NCBI GenBank assembly: GCA_020744225.1 | Contig: JAGMWG010000001.1 | Span: forward strand, 2,976,001 to 3,040,000 | Source of the DNA: Paraphoma chrysanthemicola | Taxonomy: Eukaryota; Ascomycota; Dothideomycetes; Pleosporales; Phaeosphaeriaceae | Reading direction: 5' to 3' | Length of the DNA stretch: 64,000 bases | In this document: in pieces, positions 22,583-34,596 of the stretch | Layout of the letters: each line of letters starts with the position of its first letter | Numbering within the stretch: position 1 is the stretch's first letter | The notes under the pieces: generated by a model | What the model was told of the DNA's origin: nothing | What the model saw: only the letters and a program-made list of their open reading frames with translations | Databases searched by the model: none | Made by a program: the position numbers and the translations under genes

Positions 22583-23995
22583 GTCTGGTCCTCGAGCAGT
22601 GGGATTAGTTGAAGAGACCACGGGGTGCACGCGGCTCTTGCAGTGTTTGCGAAGCCGGTTTGTAGTGTAGACTTGGGAGTAGATGAATCTAGAGGCGGCA
22701 GGTCTGGGCTGCGGTGAGTGCTAGAGAAACGCGTCTGGGGAGCCGCAGCAGGCGACAAAGCGAGAAGTGGGTCTTGGTATCGCTAGGTAGTCGTGAATGT
22801 ACTGTAGGTGCTGCAAAGGCTCGACCCTGGCCGGTCGCTCCTGCCTGTCAGGCTGATCCCGGCAGCGTGTGTGGCTTGCGCGCCGTGGGTGTGGGTACAG
22901 GACGGACTCCCGCGGCGGTTTGTCGAGCGCGGTGGAACGCTGGGCTGCTGCGAGAACGGACGGAAGATTTCGTGCAGATGATCTGCCTGTGGTGGGCGAT
23001 GCAGAGGCCCAATGGCAGGTGTCAGACAGCGTCTCAGACAGCGCGGCCGTGGGCGAGGCTTGTGACGAGGGCGTGGAGGTGCACTGGGGGCAGGCAGGCG
23101 TCGTCTGGAAGGAGCAGCTCGCGGTGCGCGGAAGCGGCGAGCGACGTCGGGGATGGGGCCCGTGGCGGCTGTGATTGGCAGGCGAGGGCGCGGGCGATGG
23201 CGAGGCAGCAGGCTGGCGGTGCTCTCGCGATGCTGGGCTCTGGGTGTAGTGCGTGCTGAGGTGTGGGTGTCGTCGTCGTGGAGCGGACTAGCGCGGTTCG
23301 CCAGTACACTACGAGTATGGTATGCAGGTGGGTATGGAGCTTCGCACGCGTCGGACGTTTCGGTGCATCTTAGCGCGCGATCGCCCTCCCGCCGCGCCAT
23401 GGACATGGATGGCCGACCTGATGCTCGCAGCCAGATACGAACTGCGCAGAACAGGACCATTCCTCCATGGCTGCGCACCACCCACACCCGCGCCAGGCCA
23501 GACGCGACCGCGGTCCTGATAATTCTCATGGCGCTGGGCCCTGATTATCGAGCCCGCAAATGCTGCTAGTGAGTCACATTGCGCGCCCTCCTCGCAGCTG
23601 CTCCTCGCGCCCACTGAGACACCTCCCAGAGGGTGACCATCTGAGGCCACCCTGCCCGGGAAACGGCGCAGGACCGGGGTGAGAGAGGGCAGCATGGAGG
23701 CCTGCGGAGGTGTAATTGATCGGGCGCGAGCAGAGCCACACTGAAGCAGGTAAGGCGAGTGAGATGGAGCCGCGCTGCGAGGCCACCGTAGGTATATTAT
23801 GCTGCCCTGCCGTGGCCGTGTCCAGTAATACCCTTCTGCTCGCCGTGCAATCCCTTAGACTACTCACTGCGTGCTGCGTTGTGCCGAGCATTACATGTCC
23901 AAACGACCACGACAATATACTGCGGACCACGACGGCCCGGGCTTCCTTCACCCTGTACTCCCCCCATACGTCACTGCAGCCCGTCTCACAGCGCT

Positions 23996-24018
23996 GCCGC
24001 CGCCGCCGCCGCCGCCGC
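23996..24018. repeat. (GCC)n microsatellite
   Basis: Seven perfect GCC units followed by GCG, in non-coding GC-rich DNA. In an open frame it would code a Pro, Ala or Arg run, which inflates spurious open frames here. Confidence 0.85.
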
Positions 24019-24812
24019 GCCTCCAGGACACTCACAACGCTGCGCACGGCAGAGACCCCTCTGTTTCCTTTTGCCGTTTCGTGCTCGCTTCTCGCGCCCC
24101 GCTGCGCTTCACAGCTGCGACGGCTGCAACCCGCCTGATTCGCCGCCGCTGCTCGCCTCTTGGCGCCTCACTAGCGACACATCTTCACTGACCGCCTCCC
24201 GCGACGGGGCCCTCGCACACTTCGCCCGTCGCCCTCTGCTCGCTTCAGCTGTGGACGTGCCTCTCCTGAGCGAGCCTCCGTTACCACAGCCGTACCTTCG
24301 CCGTTGACGGTATATCGCTGTGCGCTGCCCTGGCCGTGCATCCGCTGCGTCCCTTGTTCCCTGTCGGCGCATCTGCTATCCACACGCCTAAGCTGGGGCC
24401 ATCCCACCCTTGCCCTCTCCCCGCCATATACCGCCGATCTGCTCGACCTCCCACATCCACCATTTTACCCTTCCGTCGCACAACGCCCCCGCCATCGCAC
24501 CCCCTCCAGGACATTGCACTCCCGCCGACGCCGGTCGCCGTCCTCCCTACCGAGCGTCTTTCGTCCACGCTCGCACTGGGTGAAAGAGACAACGCGTGCC
24601 ACTCGACGCCGCCCCGCAAACGCCCGCCCTCGATAGCGAGACAGGACGAGACGAGCCGAGACGAGTTTGCTATCCTTGAGCGCAGCATCTAGCCGACGCG
24701 CCCTGGTCCTCGAAGCCACTTCCTCCACCTTTTGCGACACAAGCTGCCATCGCACTTTCCTCGGCCGCCTGGTGAGTCAACGGCCATCCGCGCCTTCCTT
24801 CTCTTCCCCCTC

Positions 24813-24850
24813 CACCACTACCACCACCACCACCACCACCACCATCACCA
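24813..24850. repeat. (CAC/ACC)n microsatellite
   Basis: About twelve CAC-type units with two single-base interruptions, upstream of the bHLH gene. Useful as a length-polymorphic marker. Confidence 0.85.
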
Positions 24851-25784
24851 CGCCTCCAGCCTGGGCCGCAAAGGATTTCCCGAACGGACGCTGCGGCACG
24901 GTGCCACTGTTTCGCTGTTTCGGTCGGGTGTCCTACCGTCTCCACTGCGCCGGGGTGCAGCACTGCCGCTGTCCGCCGTCGCTCGCCTCGCAGGTTCCCT
25001 ACCTGTACGCCACACATATGCAACCAACCTCTATACTGCTCAACACTTCATCCTTGGGACCACTCGCTGACATAATTCACCCCAGTCCCGATCTGACGCT
25101 CCAGCCACGAGCGCCCATACCACCTGGCCAACAGAACCCACTGAGAGTTCTTTAGCTCGTTCTCCCTTCCCCTCTGCCAGAATCTATCCCTTTGGGCCTT
25201 TTACTGTTGCGCCAGCCACTGTATATCAGTAGCCGTATCAGGAGCAGTCTCGACTGTGAAACACGCACAGCTGGTGAGCAATCCCCGCAAAGCTACTACA
25301 TCCTCAGGAAAGCCGCGGACCTGACTCGTTTTATGCAGACAAACATCAAATTACTTTAAAGATTGCAGCGGGCTTACTAGCGAGAACTCGGCGTCACAAG
25401 TGAGGACTCTAGCTTGCTCAGAGTGTCCTTGTGCACACCAGATAGCAATCGCCTGCCAGGACCCTTATAGGAACACAGACCGTCTCGTGCTGCAATCATC
25501 CTGCAAGCCTGCAAGTGCATTCCTTAGTCACTTGCTGGGGTCCAAGTCAGATCGTTTCAGATCCAAGCTTTGGGTACGCAGCATTGGCCCTTAGCCTCCT
25601 CCATCCACATTCCTGGGTCACTGCAACCTTCAGTGATGCCCACGCTTAGTAAGTACGCCTCTTGTCACATCCCACTTCCTGGGCCGTCATGAGAACACCT
25701 TGACTCCGCCCTTTCTACTATATCGCCTCCTACCCTTCCTATCGCTCCACTCTCCTACCATTCATTTCAACCGTCATTTCCATC

Positions 25785-27446
25785 ATGTACTACGAGACAA
25801 TACTGACAGTCCCCCAAGCGGACGCTCTCTTCACCCCTCCCTCTTCCTACTCTCCTCAGAAGACCATTGCAAGGCTGGACCTTGGATTGGACTCGCCCTC
25901 TGACGACGTACTAGACGCTGATATTTTCAACATGACTGGTACAGGCTCACCTCAACCATACATCAAGGAAGAGGTCGACGAGATCAATTTCAACTCCAAC
26001 AGATTTATCGGTCATAACGGATTCGAAATGAATCAACAATACGGCCACCCCCAATTTGCCTCTGCTCACGAAAATGCCGCCAGCATCAACCCATCCGAAC
26101 TCAACATGAGTGGAAGCATGAACATGAACAATCAATTTGGTTCTACTAGCTACATTCAGGGAGCTGCTGGCATCGCAGATGATGAGCTTGCTGATTCCTT
26201 GGGCAACTTTGATCAACAGTCAGGCTTCAACGGCTTCAATCAGGACCACATGAATCAGCAAGACGTCTATCATGGCAGCGGACACAATCCCAACTTGAAT
26301 CAGATGTATTCAAATACCCCCGACGATCTTCCGATACACAGTCCCTTTGTCCACCCTTCAAATTTCGACTTCAATCAGTACCAATCCGGACCATCCCGCA
26401 TGGCATTCCCTGGCAGCATGCCCACGAACTCCATGCGACAGCGTATTGTCATGAGCAGAACGGGCTCCGATAGCCGCACGCCAATGTCACCAAAGACACC
26501 GGCTATGGGCAACCTTCACCTTGGTACGCCAGATTCTGGCAACTTTGCGACACAGCCTATCATGACCAACATGCATCGCCACCAGAAAAGCGTTTCTGGC
26601 CAGTGGGATGGTACGCCTGGTAGTGCTCATTCCTGGATTGACTCGCCCACACAATCTCCCCACACCGCCGCTATGCATCATCAGCAAATTTCTGAGGTCA
26701 TTCACTCCGGCAAGCACGCATCGCTACCAACCAAGGTCGATATTGGACAGACCCAGGACGCAAAGAAGCGTCGGCGACGAGAATCCCACAATCTGGTAGA
26801 GCGTCGCCGTCGAGATAACATCAATGAGCGCATTCACGATCTCTCCCGCCTGGTGCCCCAGCACCGTTTGGAGGACGAGAAGATTCGCAAGCACATCAAC
26901 AACAACGGGCCTATGTCTCCCACTATGAGTAGCGGTATGTCACCTCCGCAAGCTACTTCTCTCCTGGCTGGCGGCAGCGGCAGACGCGCTGCTGGTAACA
27001 TTACCCAAGGCCTGCCCATGGAAGATAAAGACAAAGGACCCAACAAAGGTGACATTCTCAATGGGGCTGTCAGTTGGACCCGCGATCTCATGTGGATGCT
27101 GTACAAGAAGATCCAGGAGTGTGACGAGCTGGCTGCGCGTCTTCAACAGGCGACTGGCGAGGAATGGTCAACTGAGCAGAATGAGGACGAGAAGAGGATG
27201 AAGACTGAAATCATTGACGCTCTTGAAAAGAACGGCACAGGTACCTTCAGATATTCTCGTGGTCCTGGTTCCGGTCTGCGCGTCCCAAAGCACACCAACC
27301 TTGCCGGCGAGCCACTCAACGGCATCTCGCCGCAAAGTCTTAGTCCCGGGATGCAGAGCACGGGCAGCGGCTCTGGATCAAACCAACAGTACTGGTCTAA
27401 CCAAAGCCTGAAAGAAGAAGATGAATACGGCATGGACATGGGCTGA
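25785..27446 (+). CDS. bHLH transcription factor with extended loop
   Basis: Nuclear DNA-binding regulator, 553 residues, single exon. The N-terminal ~300 residues are Asn/Gln/Ser/Met-rich with proline-directed Ser/Thr sites (SRTPMSPKTPAM, DSPTQSPH), likely an activation and phosphorylation region. The basic region is KKRRRRESHNLVERRRRDN, with His and Glu at the E-box-contact positions and Arg in the ERRRR block, predicting CANNTG binding. Helix 1 is INERIHDLSRLVP. Helix 2 begins NKGDILNGAVSWTRDLMWML. About 70 residues of Gly/Ser/Pro-rich loop separate them, far longer than the usual 5-20. Yeast Rtg3 also has a long loop, so an RTG3-like role in metabolic signalling is possible. A Gly/Ser-rich tail ends EEDEYGMDMG. 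Specific name not assigned. Confidence 0.9.
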   Translation: MYYETILTVPQADALFTPPSSYSPQKTIARLDLGLDSPSDDVLDADIFNMTGTGSPQPYIKEEVDEINFNSNRFIGHNGFEMNQQYGHPQFASAHENAASINPSELNMSGSMNMNNQFGSTSYIQGAAGIADDELADSLGNFDQQSGFNGFNQDHMNQQDVYHGSGHNPNLNQMYSNTPDDLPIHSPFVHPSNFDFNQYQSGPSRMAFPGSMPTNSMRQRIVMSRTGSDSRTPMSPKTPAMGNLHLGTPDSGNFATQPIMTNMHRHQKSVSGQWDGTPGSAHSWIDSPTQSPHTAAMHHQQISEVIHSGKHASLPTKVDIGQTQDAKKRRRRESHNLVERRRRDNINERIHDLSRLVPQHRLEDEKIRKHINNNGPMSPTMSSGMSPPQATSLLAGGSGRRAAGNITQGLPMEDKDKGPNKGDILNGAVSWTRDLMWMLYKKIQECDELAARLQQATGEEWSTEQNEDEKRMKTEIIDALEKNGTGTFRYSRGPGSGLRVPKHTNLAGEPLNGISPQSLSPGMQSTGSGSGSNQQYWSNQSLKEEDEYGMDMG

Positions 27447-30400
27447 ACTCTCCTGCCTTATTTCCTCTTAGCCGCTCTCACCTTGTCTCATCACCGTTTT
27501 CCTATTATGATACCCCGCGATACAGCTCGCCCGGATTTGCATATTGCTATCACATGCTCAACCACGCCGGAGCAGGCAATCGATGGTTTCTATCAATGTC
27601 ACCACCACCTAACACCACTCAACGGTCATTCGCACACCAACCTATTGGTGATTCAACTCGGTGGTTGCCATCTTGCTGGATACGGCCAGTTGCTCGCATG
27701 CATAGCAGTATTATCTATCTCATTGCGTAACACTGTCATCTCGCAACGGCATATGGCGCTCTGGGCGTCATTGGAGTTCTCCTTTCGAGCACGGCTCCCT
27801 TCGTCAAGTTAGGAACTACCTCGTGTGTATCGACACTTGGCCCTTCTATCACTTTCCCCGAATTTGCTCAATCTCTTTCTGCATCGTTTTGGCTGCGCTG
27901 ATTGTGGACCGTTTACACATTGTGGTATTCGAGTCATCGCCACTCTGTCTATTTATTGCTTCTTATCGCGCGATCCGGGTAGCTAGTTGATATTATGCAG
28001 TGCGTTGTTAGCGGTGTCCTGGAAGCAACGCTGTCACTTTCTGGGAGGCAGAGCATATTAGATGTGGCATTGCTTGGTCAATAGGTCGGCGGACCTATCA
28101 CTGTGTTTCCCTACGCTGGAACCCCATGAACATTCCGGATCTCATGTCTTTTCTCTATCCAGATCTAATCAACACTTGTTTCCCACATGCACAAAGCGTA
28201 TCGTTTGAGCGAGTGATGTGATAAAAATCAGTCGCACTGGATCTTTCAGCGGCGCCCAAATTGCCGGCGCTGAAAGCAGTCGCACATGTATATCTGTCAC
28301 AGTTTATGCATACCTCCAGACTAGACTTTGCGTCCAGGACCTGTGTCAAACAACAGGCTCAAGGCATCTGAAATCACTATTTCCCTTCGCATCACTCACC
28401 TGTCTCATCCACTGAGCGGGTAGCGGGGAGCATCGGCACAGATCTGGGACTTGAATCACCGCAAGACGATTCCCGCCGGGAGAAACCGTCGAGCTACTGC
28501 GGCTGTTGTTATCATGGTGCTACCTGGGATATCATGCTCCCTTCTAGCTCTACTACGGAGTCCAACCAGAGGGGCCCATATTACCTAGGTAACGCATATC
28601 TTGTGCGAGAGGCATCAATCGTGCCGTTCGCGCCCAAGGCTGGGCGATAATCAGCCAACCAGAAATGCACTCAATTCTCCAGACTAAGAAACGAAACTTG
28701 ACATAATGGAGGTAGTCGCAAGAGTAACACAATCCTTACCGACTAACTTCTTTTTCTACAAGCAAGGCATACATACCCCACATTGTGTCAAAGCACACAC
28801 CAAGTCTCTGCAGTACGCCACACCCTTCATGTTTCGAACAAGAACATCTCAGAAGAGCGAGACAAGACGACGTAACCTAGCCTCGCTTATGTATGCGCCG
28901 TCTTGTAAGACTATTGCTCTTGTTCTCTTGTCTCGAAACTCCACAGCTTCTACAGCCTTGTGAGTACCACTTGACGCAGTCTTAGATTTGGCCCAGGCGA
29001 TCCCTGTGGTTGAGCGTCGCGAAGAAAAAGTGAGACACTGCATCGGCTGCCTCTCTTATGTCTCGGCCACCTGCATGATAGGTAGGTGCGATGCTCAACA
29101 AACCAAAGTCCCCCCGCTCTTGTGTCCGTAGCGGACGAGCACGAGTGATTGCATCATGGCGATACTGCAGGCGTCGTTTTAGCAAGCTTGATAATTCACA
29201 CAACGCGCAGGCCGTCACGCATGCCGAGACCGAGAGTCAGGTGTCTGCTACCAAGGCAAGTGCCGTCTTGCCTAGCACCTACTTGCCCGTTTGCCTGAAG
29301 ACATTCGAACGTATCAGATGCTTATCTTGGGTTGCGTGCTTCCTTCCTGCTGATATCATTGATTCAATGGACACCTTGCGAAAAGCACCTAGCGACGCTC
29401 CGCATGAACATAATGTGCCGTCAGTACCCATGCTTTCCACTAACGTCACCGTGTCCTATATCGCTCCGATTATTTCCCATTGTTTCCAGCTTCCTAGTGC
29501 TCACGGAGCTCCAAATGCCATTGCGCCATCCACTATCGGACTTGAGACACAGCCTAGAAAGCGTGAGGGATCATTGGGATGTTGCAACCACATTTCGATG
29601 AATCAACGCAACGACCCTGGATATTGAAGGCGCGGGAGAAGTGTGACTCAATCGGGCCGGTGGGAGGCTGGTCGATAAGGCGTCTGAGTGGCCCGTGAAC
29701 CCAAATATAATTGTAGCAAGGTGGTTTATATGTCATGACGCTGCAAATTCACCACATCGCGCGCGGGTGCTCTCTCTCTTTGCAGAATCGCCGAAGCTTG
29801 ATTGAATGTTGTGTGACATGCACAGCCGCCGCACTTCTTCTGCGGTGCGTGACCCAGTGAAACCATGTCACGGCTGACAGCATCTGGCATCTGTCACTCC
29901 TGCATGTCTTGCCTTGTTCTCACACCCGCATCAAATACCCGCCTGCACAGGCCAGTCATACTAACCCAGAGTTGCAGTCCAAGGCGTGATCCTCAACTTC
30001 GGGTGTGAAAAGACACTGAACGACACCGATGTAACCTATCAAACAAGCAAAGCACGCTCGCAGTATACGCTCTAGCTCCGCGGAGTTGACCCATGCCCTC
30101 CAGTACCGAACCTTTCTCGATTGGCAAGAGTGTGTGTCATCTGTTCTTGGGTAGGGCTCGGTTACTCGGATGCTGCCGAACCGCTGTCCAGGAGATATGA
30201 AGTTTGCATTCTTGCCGGCACTCGATCTACCTGCCTTCTTTTGTGCGATCTTCCCCTTTGGTTTGCGACGGTCTTGAAGGAGTTACAGTAGCAGCATTAG
30301 CACCGTCGCTATCGTCCCCGAACCCAAGGTTCTTGAAAGAGTCAGGAGCCATGAGATTCCTGTGGCAGGGTCAGCCGCTGAATTATCGAGACGATGTTCT

Positions 30401-31618
30401 AGGCATTGATGCGCTTTGGTCGGATATCTCCAGCGCAGTGTGACAGTCCAAAACGGACGTGATGGTGTTGGCGCCGGCGCCGCTGCGATTAGATCTACAC
30501 TATGGAGGCTGGAGTTGATCCGATTCGATAGAATGTATGTTTCAGATCTGAAGGAAAGCAAGGGAGAATGGCGCAAGCACCTCTCCCTTGCAAGCTCCCG
30601 CGGCGCCCAGACAAGGGCTTCCAACTACCCGGTTCAACAAGTCTGACAGCTTGGTTGCACAAGATCCTCTTCTTCCCTTGCGAGTCGTGCACCGACCAAC
30701 AGCGCTCCGAGGGATGTGTGGCTGGGAAAGTATGACGAAAGGATGAGAGGGCACGTACCGGTCCATTCTACAGGAGAGGTATGACTTGGAGAGGTTGCGG
30801 CACTCGGGGTCGTTAGACCCACGATGGGACTTGATGCACCTCAAATAGGATAGCATGATATCCTTGCATTCTCCTGCGATGTAACGTCAGTCAACTCAGA
30901 GTACCGCCATGGTAGTACTGAACATCGGCCAGTTTGATGGAAACAAGACGTAGACGAAATAGCCGTACCATCGTGGTCGAGCGGAAAGGAGCCACGCTCT
31001 GGTCTGCAGAACAAGCGCACGATTAGTTTGTTCCCCTTGACTGTAGAGATCGAGCAATGCGAACGTCTCGATGAACCCCGGAAGGTCCGTAGCATGGGTA
31101 GACGTACGGATTTGGCTTCTGGATTTTTTGCCCCAGCCCGGCCCCGCCGAATGTGCTCATAATTCTCGGCTACGGCTCCGTCGATAAGAGACAGGCAGAA
31201 TTGCTTGTGCTGGCGACTTCAAAAATGTACGTGCGATGTAGTCGACAGAGTCCTGTGGTGTGAGCAGCTCTCATTTGACCTTTATTAGCGCCAACGCCAG
31301 TCCGCGAGCGTTGCACGCGCCATCCCTGCTAGATCGCGATGACGTGAACCGTGCAGTGCGAATCACAACATGCGCCTCCATGGTTGCTTCTAGCAAACTT
31401 GCAGAAGGCAGTCTGTAGGACAGTCTCCAAACGCTTTCACGACATCACACAACATTGTTTTATACAAGAACCGTTCTTTCGGATTTGATGAGAACCTCGC
31501 AATGGAGGAGCAAAACGATCGACTCTAAGAAGTGTACTGCATGATTGAAATTCAGAACGATAATAACTACCTACTGAGAATAACTGGGTATATTACGGTT
31601 GTATCATAAGTCTGAGTT
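27447..31618. other. Gene-poor region of 4.2 kb
   Basis: Starts with the bHLH 3' UTR and ends at the NPR3 stop (convergent pair). The longest open frame (29091-29627 plus, 178 codons) has no motif, no conserved composition and no good start context. No RNA gene, transposase or terminal repeat was recognised. Confidence 0.4.
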
Positions 31619-34225
31619 TTACCAATGTCGAACAATGACCAGCCAGCCTCGCTCCTTTACCGCGTTGAACAGCGTTGCAACCTTTTTCCTCTTCATTCCT
31701 TCCCGAGGCGCTACATCCTCAATGGCATGCCTGCCATCAAGATGCTTCAGCAGAGTGGACCAATGTTCCCTTAGTTCCTGCCCAGTAACACCGGATATGA
31801 GCCCATCATTAGTTTTTGGCGGGCTGAGATCGACTGCAGTGCCAATATCTTCAAAGGTTTGCCCTATCTTCTCGAGCCAGCGTGCCTCCAACGAGGTGGC
31901 CTTCTGGGGACTATATACCACCGAGTGTTTAAAGTCTTGGGGCGAAGGGGGCGGCGGAGATGCTGGGGCGGGAGACTTGGGAGACAATATGGAGCCGTGG
32001 GTTGGCGAAGAGGGCTGTAGATGCAGCGGACTTGGTCGATGTGGCTTCAGATCTCGAATAGTCAGTCGAGAAGGGGAGTCTGGGCGCTGCAATGAGTTGA
32101 GCGCAATGGTCGTGCGCTGACTGCTTGTACTGCCTGCATCAGATGACGGCCGCACAGGCGATCCGCGGTACCCCGTTGCTGTTGAGCTCGGAACCCGTGG
32201 GCTAAGTATCGTGCTGTGGTACATCTCTTCGTCGCCTGGACCATCTGTACTCCTTTCTCGCTTACTTTGTCGCAATGGAGTCGAAGATCTTACCGTACCG
32301 GCAGACAGCAGACTGCTCCGCTTATCGGAGAGCAGTGTTTCTGTGATCGAGTCGTTATCACTCAGCAAATCTCTTTTAGCTTCATCGGCTTTCTTCATTC
32401 GCTCCTCGCGCTCCATGTCAGCAGCCACTTGGGCCTTTATTTCAGGCGTTACCCGCACCCACGCGAAGGTTCGCAACTGAGTGACCCAGCCACCGCGCAT
32501 CAACCATGCTAGGATGTCCATGTAAGCATCACGATGCTCGGTGCTTGGTATAAAGTTTCTGTAGGGCCGAGGAGTTCCGGAGAGCATGCTAAGCATCTTT
32601 GGTAGAGTTGGTAGAGTCTGAAATCGGTGAGAGTACACAGGTATTGCCGCAGCGAGTGAAGCAAAGTCTGCATTCGGTGACACAATATACGTATCACGGG
32701 GGGAGAGGGGCGCTATGAGACGTGCGCGTCTCCAGTAGACCAAATGCGAAGCGATGTATTCCATGTCATGCGCGGAGATGTCATGTCGCTTGGAGATTTT
32801 CAAGAGCGACTTAGTGGGGACAATGTTTCGGATATAGAAAGCGATGGCAGCGGCGTTGCCACCCATATCGCCTCCAAGGTCTTTGATCAGGGTCTCTGTG
32901 TCCTCAAGTAACAGGAGTGCTGCGTGTTGTGTCATGGGAGATTCGTCGTCGTCAAGCACGACATTAGAAGTTGTGAGCCAGAGACCGGGCATCTGAGGTT
33001 CAAGGGCACTGGGCAAGTAAGGCGTCGAATCAGCCTGCGGGATTTGGAACGATGTGTTGAAAGTTGCATCAAAGTGGATGTGGGCGATTTTGTCGTGAGA
33101 AATTGTGTCAAACATGATAGCGATGGACTTTGCCAGGGGTGAGGTAGCAATAATATTGCGCCAAGTCGATGTGAGGGATGCGTTGTTCTCCTTGGCACGC
33201 TGTTTGATGTCAATGATGCGCTTCGACTCCTTCCACACGTATTGGAATCGAGCTTCCTCGAACTTGAGTGCTTTTGCGTACTTGCGAGTGACATTGTCGT
33301 ACACGTCTTTGATGCGCTGCTGATATTCCAGGGCGGGCGGATTCAGCACAAAAACAACATTGAACATGGTCATGTCAGGGTTGCTGTCCAGACCAGTAGA
33401 ATTGCTGCGCGCGTCTGAGCCGACTTCAGATGGGGCTCCGGATGGCCCATCTGAGAACGATCCGTGGCCATAGCCTGGTTCAAAGCCCTCAGGGTACACG
33501 AACGGCTCTGGCTTCGCCTTGCGTGGCGGATCCTCCAGCGTCGCTGCATCGCCGTCTTCATCGGCGCTTGTGAGGTTTTTGACAAGGTCACCGTCCTCGA
33601 GTCTATCCTTATCTGAGCGCTTCTTTCTACGCCGTTTCAGCTTCTTCCATAGCCCATCCTCCCGGACGAACATGGGCGCGCCTACGAAGACCACGCCCTC
33701 AACTCCCAGCTCGAAGCGCCGCTTATTGAACTCTTTGCTGGGGGTCAACATCTTCTCGAGCGCGTCGGTCTTGAAGCCAAGCACCGTGTCCCAATCGTGG
33801 TCGCCTCCCCTGCGCCGGTTGCGGCTGCCCCCTTCGCCATGATCATCTTCCGGGTCGTCCTCATCGATTGTCTCCTGCCGGTTCCAGACATCAGTGCCCA
33901 GCTTGCTTCGGTCCCGGTCGCGATAGCTCGTGCCGGTTATGGTTCGTCCGGAACCGCGACCGCCGCTCGTGCGACTGCCGATTTCGATGTCATTGTCGTC
34001 ATCAGTGGCGGTGCTGCTTTCCCAGTCGCTATCGGAGCCGTCGGAGCCAACGCTCGCCGTGGACGTATCGTGGCGGAACCAGGACGGGTCCTTGACGCCA
34101 GAGAGCGCCGCGGCCGAGGGCGAGAGCGGCGGGTACTGGAAGACCAGCCGCGGACCGAGGGACCGGGATTTGGTGACGAGCAGAATTGAGTGTAGATTGG
34201 ACGCGGGCGGCAGAGGCAGTGCCAT
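31619..34225 (-). CDS. NPR3: Nitrogen permease regulator 3, SEACIT/GATOR1 subunit
   Basis: Component with Npr2 and Iml1 of the complex that inactivates TORC1 on amino-acid shortage, acting at the vacuolar membrane. Single exon of 868 residues. The N-terminal longin-like domain begins SILLVTKSRSLGPRLVFQYP, then is split by a disordered acidic insertion (GSDSDWESSTATDDDND). It resumes at LTPSKEFNKRRFELGVEGVVFVG and TMFNVVFVLNPPALEYQQRI, both characteristic of NPR3. The middle and C-terminal helical region includes HDISAHDMEYIASHLVYWRRA and LAWLMRGGWVTQLRTFAWV. A Ser/Pro-rich stretch precedes the C-terminal winged-helix-like block LREHWSTLLKHLDGRHAIEDV. The start at 34225 fits the conserved N-terminus. 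Confidence 0.94.
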   Translation of the reverse strand: MALPLPPASNLHSILLVTKSRSLGPRLVFQYPPLSPSAAALSGVKDPSWFRHDTSTASVGSDGSDSDWESSTATDDDNDIEIGSRTSGGRGSGRTITGTSYRDRDRSKLGTDVWNRQETIDEDDPEDDHGEGGSRNRRRGGDHDWDTVLGFKTDALEKMLTPSKEFNKRRFELGVEGVVFVGAPMFVREDGLWKKLKRRRKKRSDKDRLEDGDLVKNLTSADEDGDAATLEDPPRKAKPEPFVYPEGFEPGYGHGSFSDGPSGAPSEVGSDARSNSTGLDSNPDMTMFNVVFVLNPPALEYQQRIKDVYDNVTRKYAKALKFEEARFQYVWKESKRIIDIKQRAKENNASLTSTWRNIIATSPLAKSIAIMFDTISHDKIAHIHFDATFNTSFQIPQADSTPYLPSALEPQMPGLWLTTSNVVLDDDESPMTQHAALLLLEDTETLIKDLGGDMGGNAAAIAFYIRNIVPTKSLLKISKRHDISAHDMEYIASHLVYWRRARLIAPLSPRDTYIVSPNADFASLAAAIPVYSHRFQTLPTLPKMLSMLSGTPRPYRNFIPSTEHRDAYMDILAWLMRGGWVTQLRTFAWVRVTPEIKAQVAADMEREERMKKADEAKRDLLSDNDSITETLLSDKRSSLLSAGTVRSSTPLRQSKRERSTDGPGDEEMYHSTILSPRVPSSTATGYRGSPVRPSSDAGSTSSQRTTIALNSLQRPDSPSRLTIRDLKPHRPSPLHLQPSSPTHGSILSPKSPAPASPPPPSPQDFKHSVVYSPQKATSLEARWLEKIGQTFEDIGTAVDLSPPKTNDGLISGVTGQELREHWSTLLKHLDGRHAIEDVAPREGMKRKKVATLFNAVKERGWLVIVRHW

Positions 34226-34596
34226 TGAGGGAGGGAATGAGATGCTCCAGCATGCTCCAACCCCAGGGACGGACCTGGGCAGTCGTGGTCAAGCGGAGTG
34301 GAGGCGGAGTTTCTAACCCAAAACAGGTGGGCATTTGGAGTGCCAAGCCAAGTCTGCGTGATCGCGCCAGCCACACCAACTACTGCCTTCGTTTCGGCCA
34401 TGTGGTCATCCATCTAGGCAGGGCGTAGTGCGTAGGTCAGGCTCTGTGGACTACGTCCCATCGCCGACCGAGTTTTGACCATTGGTGGACGGGGATGTAT
34501 ACAGTGGCGTGAAGACGATACCAATTTCTGGGTTGGATGAACAATAGTATTCTAGACAACCTTGGGGACCGATTGAGAAGTCTCCTTGGATTCCCA
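34226..34596. other. Intergenic region, NPR3 promoter
   Basis: About 370 nt separating the housekeeping NPR3 gene from the first regulator of the accessory cluster. It is the likely left border of the cluster. Nothing else is seen. Confidence 0.4.

Larger units (their letters stand above)
22583..25784. promoter_or_regulatory. 3.2 kb GC-rich divergent intergenic region
   Basis: Lies between the divergent SFT2 and bHLH starts. The part 22.8-24.7 kb is GC-rich with long open frames on several strands at once, a base-composition effect. Trinucleotide repeats sit at 23996-24018 and 24813-24850. The part 24.7-25.78 kb probably contains a long leader of the bHLH mRNA with several upstream ATGs, as is common for fungal regulators; this is inference. 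No protein family was recognised. Confidence 0.45.

Noticed and set aside
22783..23529. 248-codon minus-strand frame rich in Arg and Pro
   Set aside because: Overlaps several other long frames in GC-rich DNA, low complexity, no domain; likely non-coding.
29091..29627. 178-codon plus-strand frame in the 4.2 kb gap
   Set aside because: No motif, no intron signals, no conservation recognised by eye.
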